DNA of 64,000 nucleotides from an uncultured Bacteroidales bacterium (GTDB taxonomy: Bacteria; Bacteroidota; Bacteroidia; Bacteroidales; Bacteroidaceae). Of the stretch, positions 18,178 through 25,781 are shown piece after piece. Made by a program: the position numbers and the translations under genes. Below the pieces are notes generated by a model. That model had not been told where the DNA came from. It was given only the letters and a program-made list of their open reading frames with translations, and ran no database searches. Numbering within the stretch: the first letter of the stretch is position 1; every line of letters begins with the position of its first letter. The stretch spans positions 1-64,000 of the forward strand of contig CACYLU010000006.1 of assembly GCA_902775375.1 (NCBI GenBank). The letters run 5' to 3'.

Positions 18178-19134
18178 ATGGGTTTTTTCAAATCATTGTT
18201 TGGAGGGAAATCAGAGGATCCAGTTGAAGAAAAAGAGAAACAGATTCAGAAAGAATTTGAGATACTGAAATATGATGGCATACGCGCTCGTCGTCTGCAT
18301 CGAATGGATTATGCCCGCAAGTGCTTTGAAGAGGCAATTAAATTGCAGGACGATTTTGAGACCTACGCACAACTTGTACAGCTATTGGTGGAGACTGGCG
18401 ATTTCCAAGCTGCATTGGAACCGTTGGAACATATGGCAAAAGCTGAACCACATATTGCAGAAACATTTATTTCGTTGGCCACAGTACATTTCATGTTAGA
18501 AAACTATCAAGAAATGGCTGACAATGCTCAACTGGCCATTGATAGAGCACCTGAAAACATGCAGGCTTATTATTTGAAAGGTAAGGCTATGCAAGGACTA
18601 TCAAAAGATGATGAGGCCGTGCAGTTGTTTACCAAAGCCATCGAATTGCAAGGTGATTTTGCCGAGGCTTTACTGCTTAGAGGACAAATCTATTTGCGTC
18701 AGGCTAAGTTGGCCGAAGCATTGGCAGATGCTGAAGCGGCAATTGCTTCGGGTAAAGAGGTGGAAAGTGGCTTGCTTTTGCGTGGATCGGTGAAAGAAGT
18801 TGAAAATAAACCCGAAGAAGCTGAAGCCGACTATCGTCAAGTACTGGAGCTCGATCCTTTCAACCAACAAGCCTATACCTATATCGGCAAACTCTATTTG
18901 AAAAATGAACGCTATGCTGATGCCGTTAGTATGATGGATGATGCCATCGAGATGAGTCCAGTATTCGCTCAAGCTTATGAGTTACGAGCAGAGGCTAAGA
19001 AGCTGATGGGTGATGTTGAAGGTGCCACTAAAGATGCCGCTGCAGCTGTCAATTTGAAGGCAGCAAGTGAGGTGACTGGCGAGGTGGTAGATCCTGCTGC
19101 CAGCATCAAAGAAATAGATATTTTGCATTTATAA
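18178..19134 (+). CDS. Tetratricopeptide repeat protein
   Basis: The 318-residue protein consists almost entirely of TPR units from residue 30 on, for example a run of ARKCFEEAIKLQ-type helices and ADYRQVLELDPFNQQAYTYIG. The N-terminus is short, GF-rich (MGFFKSLFGG) and then highly charged, with no signal peptide, so a cytoplasmic scaffolding role is likely. No catalytic motif is visible. It starts 17 nt after the RecQ gene and may be the last gene of the recJ transcript. Confidence 0.8.
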   Translation: MGFFKSLFGGKSEDPVEEKEKQIQKEFEILKYDGIRARRLHRMDYARKCFEEAIKLQDDFETYAQLVQLLVETGDFQAALEPLEHMAKAEPHIAETFISLATVHFMLENYQEMADNAQLAIDRAPENMQAYYLKGKAMQGLSKDDEAVQLFTKAIELQGDFAEALLLRGQIYLRQAKLAEALADAEAAIASGKEVESGLLLRGSVKEVENKPEEAEADYRQVLELDPFNQQAYTYIGKLYLKNERYADAVSMMDDAIEMSPVFAQAYELRAEAKKLMGDVEGATKDAAAAVNLKAASEVTGEVVDPAASIKEIDILHL

Positions 19135-19155
19135 TGAAATTTTTCTTATAAATTG

Positions 19156-19185
19156 TTTGCATTTAAAATAATTTGCTTACATTTG
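19156..19185 (+). promoter_or_regulatory. Promoter of the aromatic amino acid operon
   Basis: TTTG at 19156-19159 and TACATTTG at 19178-19185 match the Bacteroidetes -33/-7 consensus with an 18-nt spacer. Transcription would start near 19192, about 20 nt before the leader peptide ATG. Confidence 0.75.
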
Positions 19186-19211
19186 CATCCAAAATAAAGA
19201 AAAACTAACAA

Positions 19212-19298
19212 ATGAAGTCACTGTTTTCTTTTGCATACTACTTTTATTACTTTTACTTTAGCCATAAAGTAGAGCGGGAGTTTGTATGTGTCAAGTGA
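19212..19298 (+). CDS. pheL: Phe/Tyr-rich leader peptide of the pheA operon
   Basis: A 28-codon reading frame starts 20 nt after the predicted transcription start. Residues 5-16 read FSFAYYFYYFYF: five Phe and five Tyr in twelve residues, and six Phe in the whole peptide. Such end-product-rich leader peptides sense charged tRNA in attenuators, and the operon downstream makes phenylalanine and tyrosine. The antiterminator segment (19272-19279) lies inside codons 21-23. I infer function from composition and position; it has no homologue that I recognise. Confidence 0.8.
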   Translation: MKSLFSFAYYFYYFYFSHKVEREFVCVK

Positions 19299-19378
19299 CA
19301 GTGATGCTTAAGAACCAAGGATGAAACAATAAAACAGATATGAAGTCCCGCTCCACCCTGTGTGAAGCGGGATTTTTA
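19254..19378 (+). promoter_or_regulatory. Transcription attenuator of the pheA operon
   Basis: Three pairings can be read. A leader hairpin pairs TACTTTA (19254-19260) with TAAAGTA (19265-19271) over the last Phe/Tyr codons. An antiterminator pairs GAGCGGGA (19272-19279) with TCCCGCTC (19346-19353). The terminator pairs TCCCGCT (19346-19352) with AGCGGGA (19366-19372), followed by five T. The last two are mutually exclusive because both use 19346-19352. A ribosome stalled on Phe/Tyr codons would open the first hairpin and favour antitermination. Confidence 0.78.
19346..19378 (+). terminator. Attenuator terminator hairpin before pheA
   Basis: A seven-base-pair GC-rich stem, TCCCGCT with AGCGGGA, has a 13-nt loop and is followed by TTTTTATTT. 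It sits 13 nt before the pheA start codon, so it must be bypassed for the operon to be expressed. Confidence 0.8.
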
Positions 19379-19390
19379 TTTACATTATAT

Positions 19391-20239
19391 ATGAAGGAAA
19401 TAGCGATACAAGGAGTGCACGGCTCCTACCATGACATAGCGGCTCACCAGTATTTCGAGGGTGAGGAGATAGAACTCATTTGTTGTGCCACCTTTGAAGA
19501 TATCTTCAAGGCCATCCATCAAGATAGTAATGTAATTGGCATGCTGGCCATTGAGAACACCATTGCTGGTAGTTTGCTCTACAATAACGAGCTGCTTCGT
19601 CAGAGCGGAGTACAGATCATTGGTGAGCACAAACTGCGCATCTCACATAGTTTCGTTTGTCTGCCAGATGATGAATGGTGCGATATCACGGAAGTGAACT
19701 CTCATCCTATAGCCTTGATGCAATGCAGAGAATTCTTGTCACAACACCCTAATATGAAAGTGGTGGAGACCGAAGATACGGCTCTCAGTGCCGAGCAGAT
19801 TATGAAGGGACAACTGCATGGCCACGCTGCTATCTGCTCAAAATATGCTGCTGAGATGTATGGCATGAAGGTCTTGCAAGAAGGGATTGAAACCAACAAA
19901 CACAATTTTACCCGTTTTTTGGTTGTGGCCGATGCATGGCAGGTAGATGCACTGAACCGTACCAAGCCCATGAATCCCAATAAGGCCAATTTGGTGTTCA
20001 CCTTGCCCCATAGGGAGGGTAGTCTGTCTCAGGTACTGTCTATCCTATCGTTCTATCAGATTAACTTGACAAAAATTCAGTCACTGCCCATCATTGGCCG
20101 TGAGTGGGAATATCAGTTTTATATCGATGTGGTGTATGACAATATGCTGCGATACAAGCAGGCAGTTGCAGCCATCACTCCACTAACTAAAGAATTAAGA
20201 ATTTTAGGAGAATATGAAGAAGGAAAATCAAGTTTCTAA
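19391..20239 (+). CDS. pheA: Prephenate dehydratase
   Basis: The 282-residue enzyme converts prephenate to phenylpyruvate. The N-terminal catalytic PDT domain begins IAIQGVHGSYHD and includes the family motifs AIENTIAGS near residue 55 and the threonine-containing NFTRFLVV near residue 175. A C-terminal ACT domain (LVFTLPHREGSLSQVLSIL) should bind phenylalanine for feedback inhibition. The ATG at 19391 follows the attenuator; an earlier in-frame ATG lies inside the terminator. It overlaps the next gene by 26 nt. There is no fused chorismate mutase; that domain is two genes downstream. Confidence 0.95.
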   Translation: MKEIAIQGVHGSYHDIAAHQYFEGEEIELICCATFEDIFKAIHQDSNVIGMLAIENTIAGSLLYNNELLRQSGVQIIGEHKLRISHSFVCLPDDEWCDITEVNSHPIALMQCREFLSQHPNMKVVETEDTALSAEQIMKGQLHGHAAICSKYAAEMYGMKVLQEGIETNKHNFTRFLVVADAWQVDALNRTKPMNPNKANLVFTLPHREGSLSQVLSILSFYQINLTKIQSLPIIGREWEYQFYIDVVYDNMLRYKQAVAAITPLTKELRILGEYEEGKSSF

Positions 20240-21398
20240 GATATGTCCAGCCGACAGACTGAACAGTGTGAGTGAATATTATTTCTCTCGCAAGTTGAAA
20301 GAGGTGGCACAGATGAATGCTGAAGGCAAGGATGTCATCAGTTTGGGCATCGGTAGTCCTGATATGCCTCCCTCAGCTGAGACACTGAATAAGTTGTGTG
20401 ATGCAGCCCAAGATCCGAATGGTCACGGCTACCAGCCATATGTGGGCATACCTGAGCTCCGTCAGGCGTTTGCTCGTTGGTATAAGCGTTGGTATAACGT
20501 TGATCTGGATGCCAACAAAGAGATACAGCCCCTTATAGGTTCTAAAGAGGGTATTCTGCATGTTACGTTGGCTTTCGTAAACCCAGGTGAGCAGGTGCTG
20601 GTACCCAATCCGGGCTACCCCACCTATACATCACTGAGCAAGATATTGGGGGCTGATGTGATTTATTACGACTTGAAAGAGGAGAATGGCTGGATGCCAG
20701 ACTTTGATGTGTTGGAAAAGATGGATATGAGCCGTGTAAAGCTTATGTGGACTAACTATCCGCACATGCCGACTGGTACCAATGCCACTCCCGAACTATA
20801 TGAAAGATTGGTGAAGTTGGCCAAGGATAAAGATATTGTGATAGTCAACGACAACCCCTACAGCTTTATCCTCAATGACCACCCACTGAGTATTCTCAGT
20901 GTACCGGGAGCCAAGGACTGCTGCATTGAGTTCAACTCTATGAGCAAGAGCCACAACATGCCGGGCTGGCGTGTGGGAATGCTGGCTTCTAATGCAGATT
21001 TCGTGCAGTGGATATTGAAGGTGAAGAGCAATATTGACAGTGGTATGTTCCGTGCGGTTCAGTTGGCTGCAGCCACAGCCCTCGATGCTGAGGCTGAGTG
21101 GTATGAGGGCAACAATCGCAACTATCGCAACCGCCGGGCCTTGGCTGGGTCTATCATGAAAGAGTTGGGCTGTACCTATGATGAGAGTCAGGTAGGCATG
21201 TTCCTCTGGGGCAAGATCCGCGACAGCTATGCCGATGTAGAGCAACTCACTGAGAAAGTGTTGCATGAGGCAAGGGTGTTCATCACCCCAGGCTTCATCT
21301 TTGGCAGCAATGGCAGCCGCTACATTCGTATTTCCCTTTGTTGCAAAGACAATAAATTGGCAGAAGCCTTAGAAAGAATTAAGAAACTAAACAAATGA
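20214..21398 (+). CDS. PLP-dependent aminotransferase class I/II
   Basis: The 394-residue fold-type I aminotransferase has the PLP-lysine region EFNSMSKSHNMPGWRVGM near residue 245 and the substrate-carboxylate arginine region SRYIRISLC near the C-terminus. It lies inside the Phe/Tyr operon and overlaps pheA by 26 nt, so it most likely transaminates phenylpyruvate and hydroxyphenylpyruvate. Sequence alone does not exclude aspartate or LL-diaminopimelate-type substrates. Confidence 0.9.
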   Translation: MKKENQVSKICPADRLNSVSEYYFSRKLKEVAQMNAEGKDVISLGIGSPDMPPSAETLNKLCDAAQDPNGHGYQPYVGIPELRQAFARWYKRWYNVDLDANKEIQPLIGSKEGILHVTLAFVNPGEQVLVPNPGYPTYTSLSKILGADVIYYDLKEENGWMPDFDVLEKMDMSRVKLMWTNYPHMPTGTNATPELYERLVKLAKDKDIVIVNDNPYSFILNDHPLSILSVPGAKDCCIEFNSMSKSHNMPGWRVGMLASNADFVQWILKVKSNIDSGMFRAVQLAAATALDAEAEWYEGNNRNYRNRRALAGSIMKELGCTYDESQVGMFLWGKIRDSYADVEQLTEKVLHEARVFITPGFIFGSNGSRYIRISLCCKDNKLAEALERIKKLNK

Positions 21399-21404
21399 AA
21401 CAAT

Positions 21405-22472
21405 ATGGAATTAGACTTATTACCCATCGAGTTAGCAGGTGTTAAGAAAGAACGCCCCATCGTGATAGCAGGCCCATGTAGCGCCGAAACCGAAGAGCAA
21501 GTGATGAATACTGCCCATGCATTGGCAAAAAATGGTATCAAGATATTTCGTGCCGGGGTATGGAAACCACGTACTAAACCTGGAGGTTTTGAAGGCAATG
21601 GCGAGAAGGCCCTACCGTGGTTACAACGAGTTAAGCAGGAAACAGGTATGTATGTTGCTACTGAGGTAGCCCATGCTGATCATGTTGAATTAGCATTGAA
21701 ATATGGCGTTGATATCCTTTGGATAGGCGCCCGTACCACAGCCAGCCCGTTTGCCATGCAAGAGATTGCTGATGCCCTGCAGGGCGTTGACATCCCTGTA
21801 TTGGTGAAAAACCCAGTAAATCCTGATCTTGAGTTGTGGATAGGTGGCATGGAGCGACTTAACCAGGCTGGTATCAAGCGTCTGGTAGCCATCCATCGTG
21901 GTTTTAGCAGTGCCGACAAGAAAATCTACCGCAATATTCCTCAGTGGCACATTCCTATCGAGTTGCGTCGCCGCATCCCAACTTTGCCTCTTTTCTGTGA
22001 CCCCAGTCATATAGGCGGCAAGCGTGAGTTGGTGGCTCCTTTGTGCCAGCAAGCTATGGACCTTGGTATGGATGGGTTGATTATCGAGAGCCATTGCACG
22101 CCCGACATGGCTTGGAGCGATGCTGCCCAGCAAGTCACTCCTGATATTCTTGACTACATCCTCAACCTGCTGGTCATCCGTAAGGATACTTATACTACAG
22201 AAAGCCTCAATGAGTTGCGTAAGCAGATCGACGAGTGTGATGATAACCTCATCCAGGAGCTTTCTAAGCGTATGCGAGTGGCACGTGAGATTGGTGTGTT
22301 TAAGAAAGAACACAACATGACCGTCTTGCAGACAGGACGTTATAGCGAGATCCTTGATAAGCGAGGTTCACAGGGTGCTCTCTGTGGCATCAGCCCGATG
22401 TGTGTTCGCAAGATTTTTGAGGCCATTCATGAAGAGAGTGTGCGTCAGCAGTTGGAGATATTGAATATGTAA
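21405..22472 (+). CDS. Bifunctional DAHP synthase / chorismate mutase
   Basis: The 355-residue fusion has an N-terminal KDPG-type DAHP synthase (residues 10-255; motifs IAGPCSAE, GVWKPRTKPGGFEG, LWIGARTT, CDPSHIGG) that makes the first shikimate-pathway compound. A C-terminal AroQ-type chorismate mutase (residues 262-355) carries LNELRKQIDECDDNLIQELS and RMRVAREIGVFKKE. The order synthase-mutase is the Bacteroidetes/Porphyromonas-type fusion. The mutase supplies prephenate to both pheA and tyrA of the same operon. Confidence 0.94.
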   Translation: MELDLLPIELAGVKKERPIVIAGPCSAETEEQVMNTAHALAKNGIKIFRAGVWKPRTKPGGFEGNGEKALPWLQRVKQETGMYVATEVAHADHVELALKYGVDILWIGARTTASPFAMQEIADALQGVDIPVLVKNPVNPDLELWIGGMERLNQAGIKRLVAIHRGFSSADKKIYRNIPQWHIPIELRRRIPTLPLFCDPSHIGGKRELVAPLCQQAMDLGMDGLIIESHCTPDMAWSDAAQQVTPDILDYILNLLVIRKDTYTTESLNELRKQIDECDDNLIQELSKRMRVAREIGVFKKEHNMTVLQTGRYSEILDKRGSQGALCGISPMCVRKIFEAIHEESVRQQLEILNM

Positions 22473-22480
22473 CCGTTATA

Positions 22481-22503
22481 GGGCGGGGTAGTTCCGCCCT
22501 TGT
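22481..22503 (+). other. Intergenic hairpin between DAHP synthase and prephenate dehydrogenase genes
   Basis: GGGCGG (22481-22486) pairs with CCGCCC (22494-22499). Only a short TTGTTT follows, so it may be a weak terminator or an RNA-processing hairpin tuning tyrA expression. Confidence 0.45.
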
Positions 22504-22517
22504 TTAACTATTAGACT

Positions 22518-23294
22518 ATGAGAATCCTAATACTTGGTGCCGGCAAGATGGGCACCTTCCTGACCGATGTGCTGAGCTTTCAGCATGAGACAGCTGTGTT
22601 TGATACCGATCCCCAGAAACTGAGGTTCGTATATCACACCTATCGTTTTACTAACATAGATGAGATTCGCGAGTTTAACCCCGAATTGGTGATCAATGCG
22701 GTGACCCTGAAATATACCTTCGATGCGTTTGACTTGGTGTTACCTGCTTTATCGAGAGACTGCATCATCAGCGATATCGCATCTGTCAAAACAGGCTTGC
22801 AAGAGTACTACGAAAAGAGCGGTTTCCGCTATGTATCCACTCACCCTATGTTTGGTCCTACCTTTGCTTCGCTGGGTAATCTCAGTAGCGAGAATGCCAT
22901 CATCATCAAAGAGGGTGATCACATGGGACGCATCTTCTTCAAGGACCTATACCAGAGCTTACATCTTAACATCTTTGAATATACTTTTGAAGAGCACGAT
23001 GAGACGGTGGCATATTCTTTGAGCATCCCATTTGTCTCTACCTTCGTTTTCTCTGCCGTCATGAAGCACCAGGATGCACCAGGTACTACTTTCAAGAAGC
23101 ACATGGCGATTGCTCAAGGCGTGCTGAACGAAGATGATTATCTCTTGCAGGAAATACTCTTCAATCCCCGCACTATGCCGCAGGTAGAGAATATCCGTCG
23201 GGAACTGAAGGAACTGCTGCAAATCCTGAGTGACAAAGATGCTGATGGCTTCAAGCAGTACCTTTCGAAGATTCGTGGTCATGTGTTAAGATGA
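22518..23294 (+). CDS. tyrA: Prephenate dehydrogenase
   Basis: The 258-residue protein has an N-terminal Rossmann fold with ILILGAGKMGTFLTD and the acidic residue of an NAD-binding loop (AVFDTDPQKL). The catalytic histidine is probably in YVSTHPMFGP, a TyrA-family motif. The helical C-terminal part includes EEHDETVAYSLSIPF. It converts prephenate to hydroxyphenylpyruvate for tyrosine synthesis. It is shorter than many TyrA proteins and has no ACT domain, so feedback probably acts elsewhere or through the attenuator. Confidence 0.9.
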   Translation: MRILILGAGKMGTFLTDVLSFQHETAVFDTDPQKLRFVYHTYRFTNIDEIREFNPELVINAVTLKYTFDAFDLVLPALSRDCIISDIASVKTGLQEYYEKSGFRYVSTHPMFGPTFASLGNLSSENAIIIKEGDHMGRIFFKDLYQSLHLNIFEYTFEEHDETVAYSLSIPFVSTFVFSAVMKHQDAPGTTFKKHMAIAQGVLNEDDYLLQEILFNPRTMPQVENIRRELKELLQILSDKDADGFKQYLSKIRGHVLR

Positions 23295-23301
23295 TTATTC
23301 A

Positions 23302-23922
23302 ATGAAGAAGGTTATATTGTTCATGCTCCTTCTCATAGTGGCAGGGCTTTCTGCTTTGGGTCAGCAGACTTATACAGCAGAAGAAGCCCACCGCTTGTTT
23401 GATGAGAAATACCAGTTGGTGTTTGGTGATGAAGGTTGTTCGCTTCATTATGCCGTCAATATCATTGGCATCTATAAGACCGAGGGCACCATCTGGTATA
23501 AGCAGGGCAAGAGCAAGTTTATCGACGATAAATACATCGCTTGGAGCGACGGTACTACATATACCCGAGTTGATCGTAAAAAACGCAAGGTTGATGTTTA
23601 TAGCGTGGAAGACGATGAACGTGACAAATATGCCTCCAAGTTTACCTTCGAACCCGACAACTATACTTATTCAGCTTCCGAAAATAAAGAACACCTAGTC
23701 ATTACCTTGAAAGCCAAGAAAGGCGTGAAAGGCATCAAGGAAGCCAAGTGTTATATCAATAAAACGACAGGCTATCCAGAGAGTCTCCGTATCAAGGTTT
23801 TCATCTTCTCCACTTCCATTAAGATCACCAATTTCCAACCGGGCAACATCTCCGATGATATCTTCGTTTTCCCGGAGCAGCTGTATGCTGATTACACTTT
23901 CACTGAACATAGTGTAAAATGA
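23302..23922 (+). CDS. LolA-like outer-membrane lipoprotein carrier protein
   Basis: The 206-residue protein has a cleavable signal peptide (MKKVILFMLLLIVAGLSALGQ) and a beta-rich body consistent with the LolA/LolB fold. Bacteroidales members of this family are often annotated as LolA-like chaperones. It follows tyrA by 7 nt and so is probably the last gene of the aromatic operon transcript, although no functional link is evident. Confidence 0.72.
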   Translation: MKKVILFMLLLIVAGLSALGQQTYTAEEAHRLFDEKYQLVFGDEGCSLHYAVNIIGIYKTEGTIWYKQGKSKFIDDKYIAWSDGTTYTRVDRKKRKVDVYSVEDDERDKYASKFTFEPDNYTYSASENKEHLVITLKAKKGVKGIKEAKCYINKTTGYPESLRIKVFIFSTSIKITNFQPGNISDDIFVFPEQLYADYTFTEHSVK

Positions 23923-24048
23923 AATGGGGAAATAATTCAGTATAGCTTCCCATCACTGATAGTCTTTTTCTCCTTTTTTTTATTTGCAGATATGTAAATA
24001 ACAGCTCCTTTTTTCTACGATTGATAACTATCTTATAAGAGATGTGTT

Positions 24049-24094
24049 GTTAAACTATGTTAATTTCGTGCAAGGTTTCGGGATTTGGTAGTTT
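24049..24094 (+). promoter_or_regulatory. Candidate ECF-sigma promoter upstream of the serpin gene
   Basis: This 46-nt block, 33 nt before the serpin ATG, is identical at 41 of 46 positions to the block upstream of the ECF sigma factor gene (minus strand, 51886-51931). Shared cores are TATGTTAAT, TGCAAGGTTTC and GGATTTGGTAGTTT. No typical TAxxTTTG box is seen, which fits an alternative sigma factor. Confidence 0.7.
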
Positions 24095-24127
24095 TATAGG
24101 CAGAAAGATAATCAAAGGAAGAATACT

Positions 24128-25417
24128 ATGAAAACGAAGACATTATTGATTGGATGTATGGCTGCTTTCTGCATGAGTGCGTGCACATCTAACGACAACA
24201 GGAGAGTGATCGATGTAGTACAAGAGCCTGAAATCGAAGAGCCCATTGACAATTTCAGGCACGAAGCACAGCCCATCGCATTGACGCGTTCGCAAGAGGA
24301 CATCAATACGCGACTGCAAGACTTTAGCTTACAAGTCTTCAAGCAGATGTATGCCGACAAGCAAGCAGGTGACAATGTACTGTTCTCTCCATTCAGTTTA
24401 AATGTGGCATTGGGTATGTTTGCAAATGCAATGGAAGGCAATACTTTGGCGGAATTGCTCAAAACCATGAACCTTGAAGGCTTTACTGTAGGTGACTTGA
24501 ACGATTATTATCAGACAATGCTCAAGGGTATCAAGGAAGCCGATGATCAAGTGGCATTCAGCAGTGCCAACTCGTTCTGGTACCACCAATGGTTTAGCCC
24601 CACAGAAAGTTATGCTGAAAAGCTAAAAAACTATGATGCCGAAGCATATGTCATCAACCCAGCCAGTGCAGCAGAGGCTGCGAAAGACATTAACAACTGG
24701 GTATCAGACAAAACTAATGGCAAGATTACCTCAATCATAGAAGAAAAGCAGATAGACGAACTCATATGGGCTTTGATTAACGCCATCTATTATAAGGGCG
24801 GGTGGAAGCATGAGTTTGCTGAAGGCATGACTATCAACCAACAGTTTACAACAGAAAGCGGAGAAGCCAAGCAGATGGATACGATGAGAATTACAAGCAA
24901 GTTCTTGTATCAAGGTTATGACGGCTATGGGGTAGCTCATTTGCCATACAACGATGGTGCATTCGATTTCTTTGTGGTATTACCTGACAACGGAACAGAT
25001 ATCACCAGCATGATAGAAAAACTCTCTTATAAAGACCTGCTTGTTTCTGACTACTATACAGTGAATATTGAGATGCCTAAGTTTGAGGTAGAATATAAGG
25101 ATGAGCAATTGTTATATTACCTCTCACAACTGAATCCCAATATAACCTTCAACGGTGATGAGATCCATATGCTGAATTTCGATTTAACTGGTCATGAATT
25201 TGAAGCAAACCTTGCACTGGAGATTATTCAGAAGACGTATATGAAGGTAGATGAAAAAGGGACAGAAGCAGCAGCTGTTACTGCCATTTTGGCCCATGGC
25301 GCTCCAGGTATAGATACTCAAACTATCATTGATTTCCACATGGACCATCCGTTCCTCTATGGCATCATAGAGACAAGCACCAACACACCGCTATTTATTG
25401 GTTACTACGGCAACTGA
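24128..25417 (+). CDS. Serpin-family protease inhibitor, lipoprotein
   Basis: The 429-residue protein has a lipoprotein signal peptide with the lipobox MSAC at about residue 18, then a full-length serpin fold. The breach/shutter region includes the NAIYYKGGWKHEF motif, the hinge reads EKGTEAAAVTA near residue 383, and the end has the serpin signature DHPFLYGIIE. Counting from hinge Glu as P17 gives P1 Ala, which suggests inhibition of elastase-like proteases; the short loop makes this count uncertain. A residue run CTSND after the lipid cysteine fits a surface-export signal. Its promoter region resembles that of the ECF sigma locus. Confidence 0.93.
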   Translation: MKTKTLLIGCMAAFCMSACTSNDNRRVIDVVQEPEIEEPIDNFRHEAQPIALTRSQEDINTRLQDFSLQVFKQMYADKQAGDNVLFSPFSLNVALGMFANAMEGNTLAELLKTMNLEGFTVGDLNDYYQTMLKGIKEADDQVAFSSANSFWYHQWFSPTESYAEKLKNYDAEAYVINPASAAEAAKDINNWVSDKTNGKITSIIEEKQIDELIWALINAIYYKGGWKHEFAEGMTINQQFTTESGEAKQMDTMRITSKFLYQGYDGYGVAHLPYNDGAFDFFVVLPDNGTDITSMIEKLSYKDLLVSDYYTVNIEMPKFEVEYKDEQLLYYLSQLNPNITFNGDEIHMLNFDLTGHEFEANLALEIIQKTYMKVDEKGTEAAAVTAILAHGAPGIDTQTIIDFHMDHPFLYGIIETSTNTPLFIGYYGN

Positions 25418-25781
25418 CACTTATATTCTGGTTTTAAGTTAGTAATACTTCTATGTGAATGTTGCAATAGGCGGGGCAGATGCCTCGCCTGTTTTATTTC
25501 GTACAATAGTAATGTCTCCTTTGCCTTGCTCCAATATCTGCTATGGGGTCATTCTGATGCCTCCTATGGGTTGTTGCGAGGCTTGCTGTGGGATGTGGCA
25601 AAGTCTCCCGTCACCCGTCGCAATATCTTCTTTACCCCCATAGCAGATACTGCGACACCTGTTAGCAGATATTGGGACATGAGATAGCAAACCTTAACCT
25701 ATGATTTAGCAAGCATTAGTCATAGGTTTAGCTGCCATTAACCATAGGGTTAGGAGGGCTTAACCATATATTTCTTTGGAA
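25418..25781. repeat. Intergenic region with dispersed GCAGTATCTGC-type repeats
   Basis: No gene is supported in these 364 nt. Segment 25621-25654, read on the minus strand, matches 33 of 34 bases of plus-strand 35777-35810 (core CTGCTATGGGGGTAAAGAAG). Several partial copies of ATCTGCTATGGG or its complement surround it. From 25690 to 25765 there is a second pattern of TTAGCAAG / ATAGGTTTAG / ATAGGGTTAG units. Confidence 0.7.
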
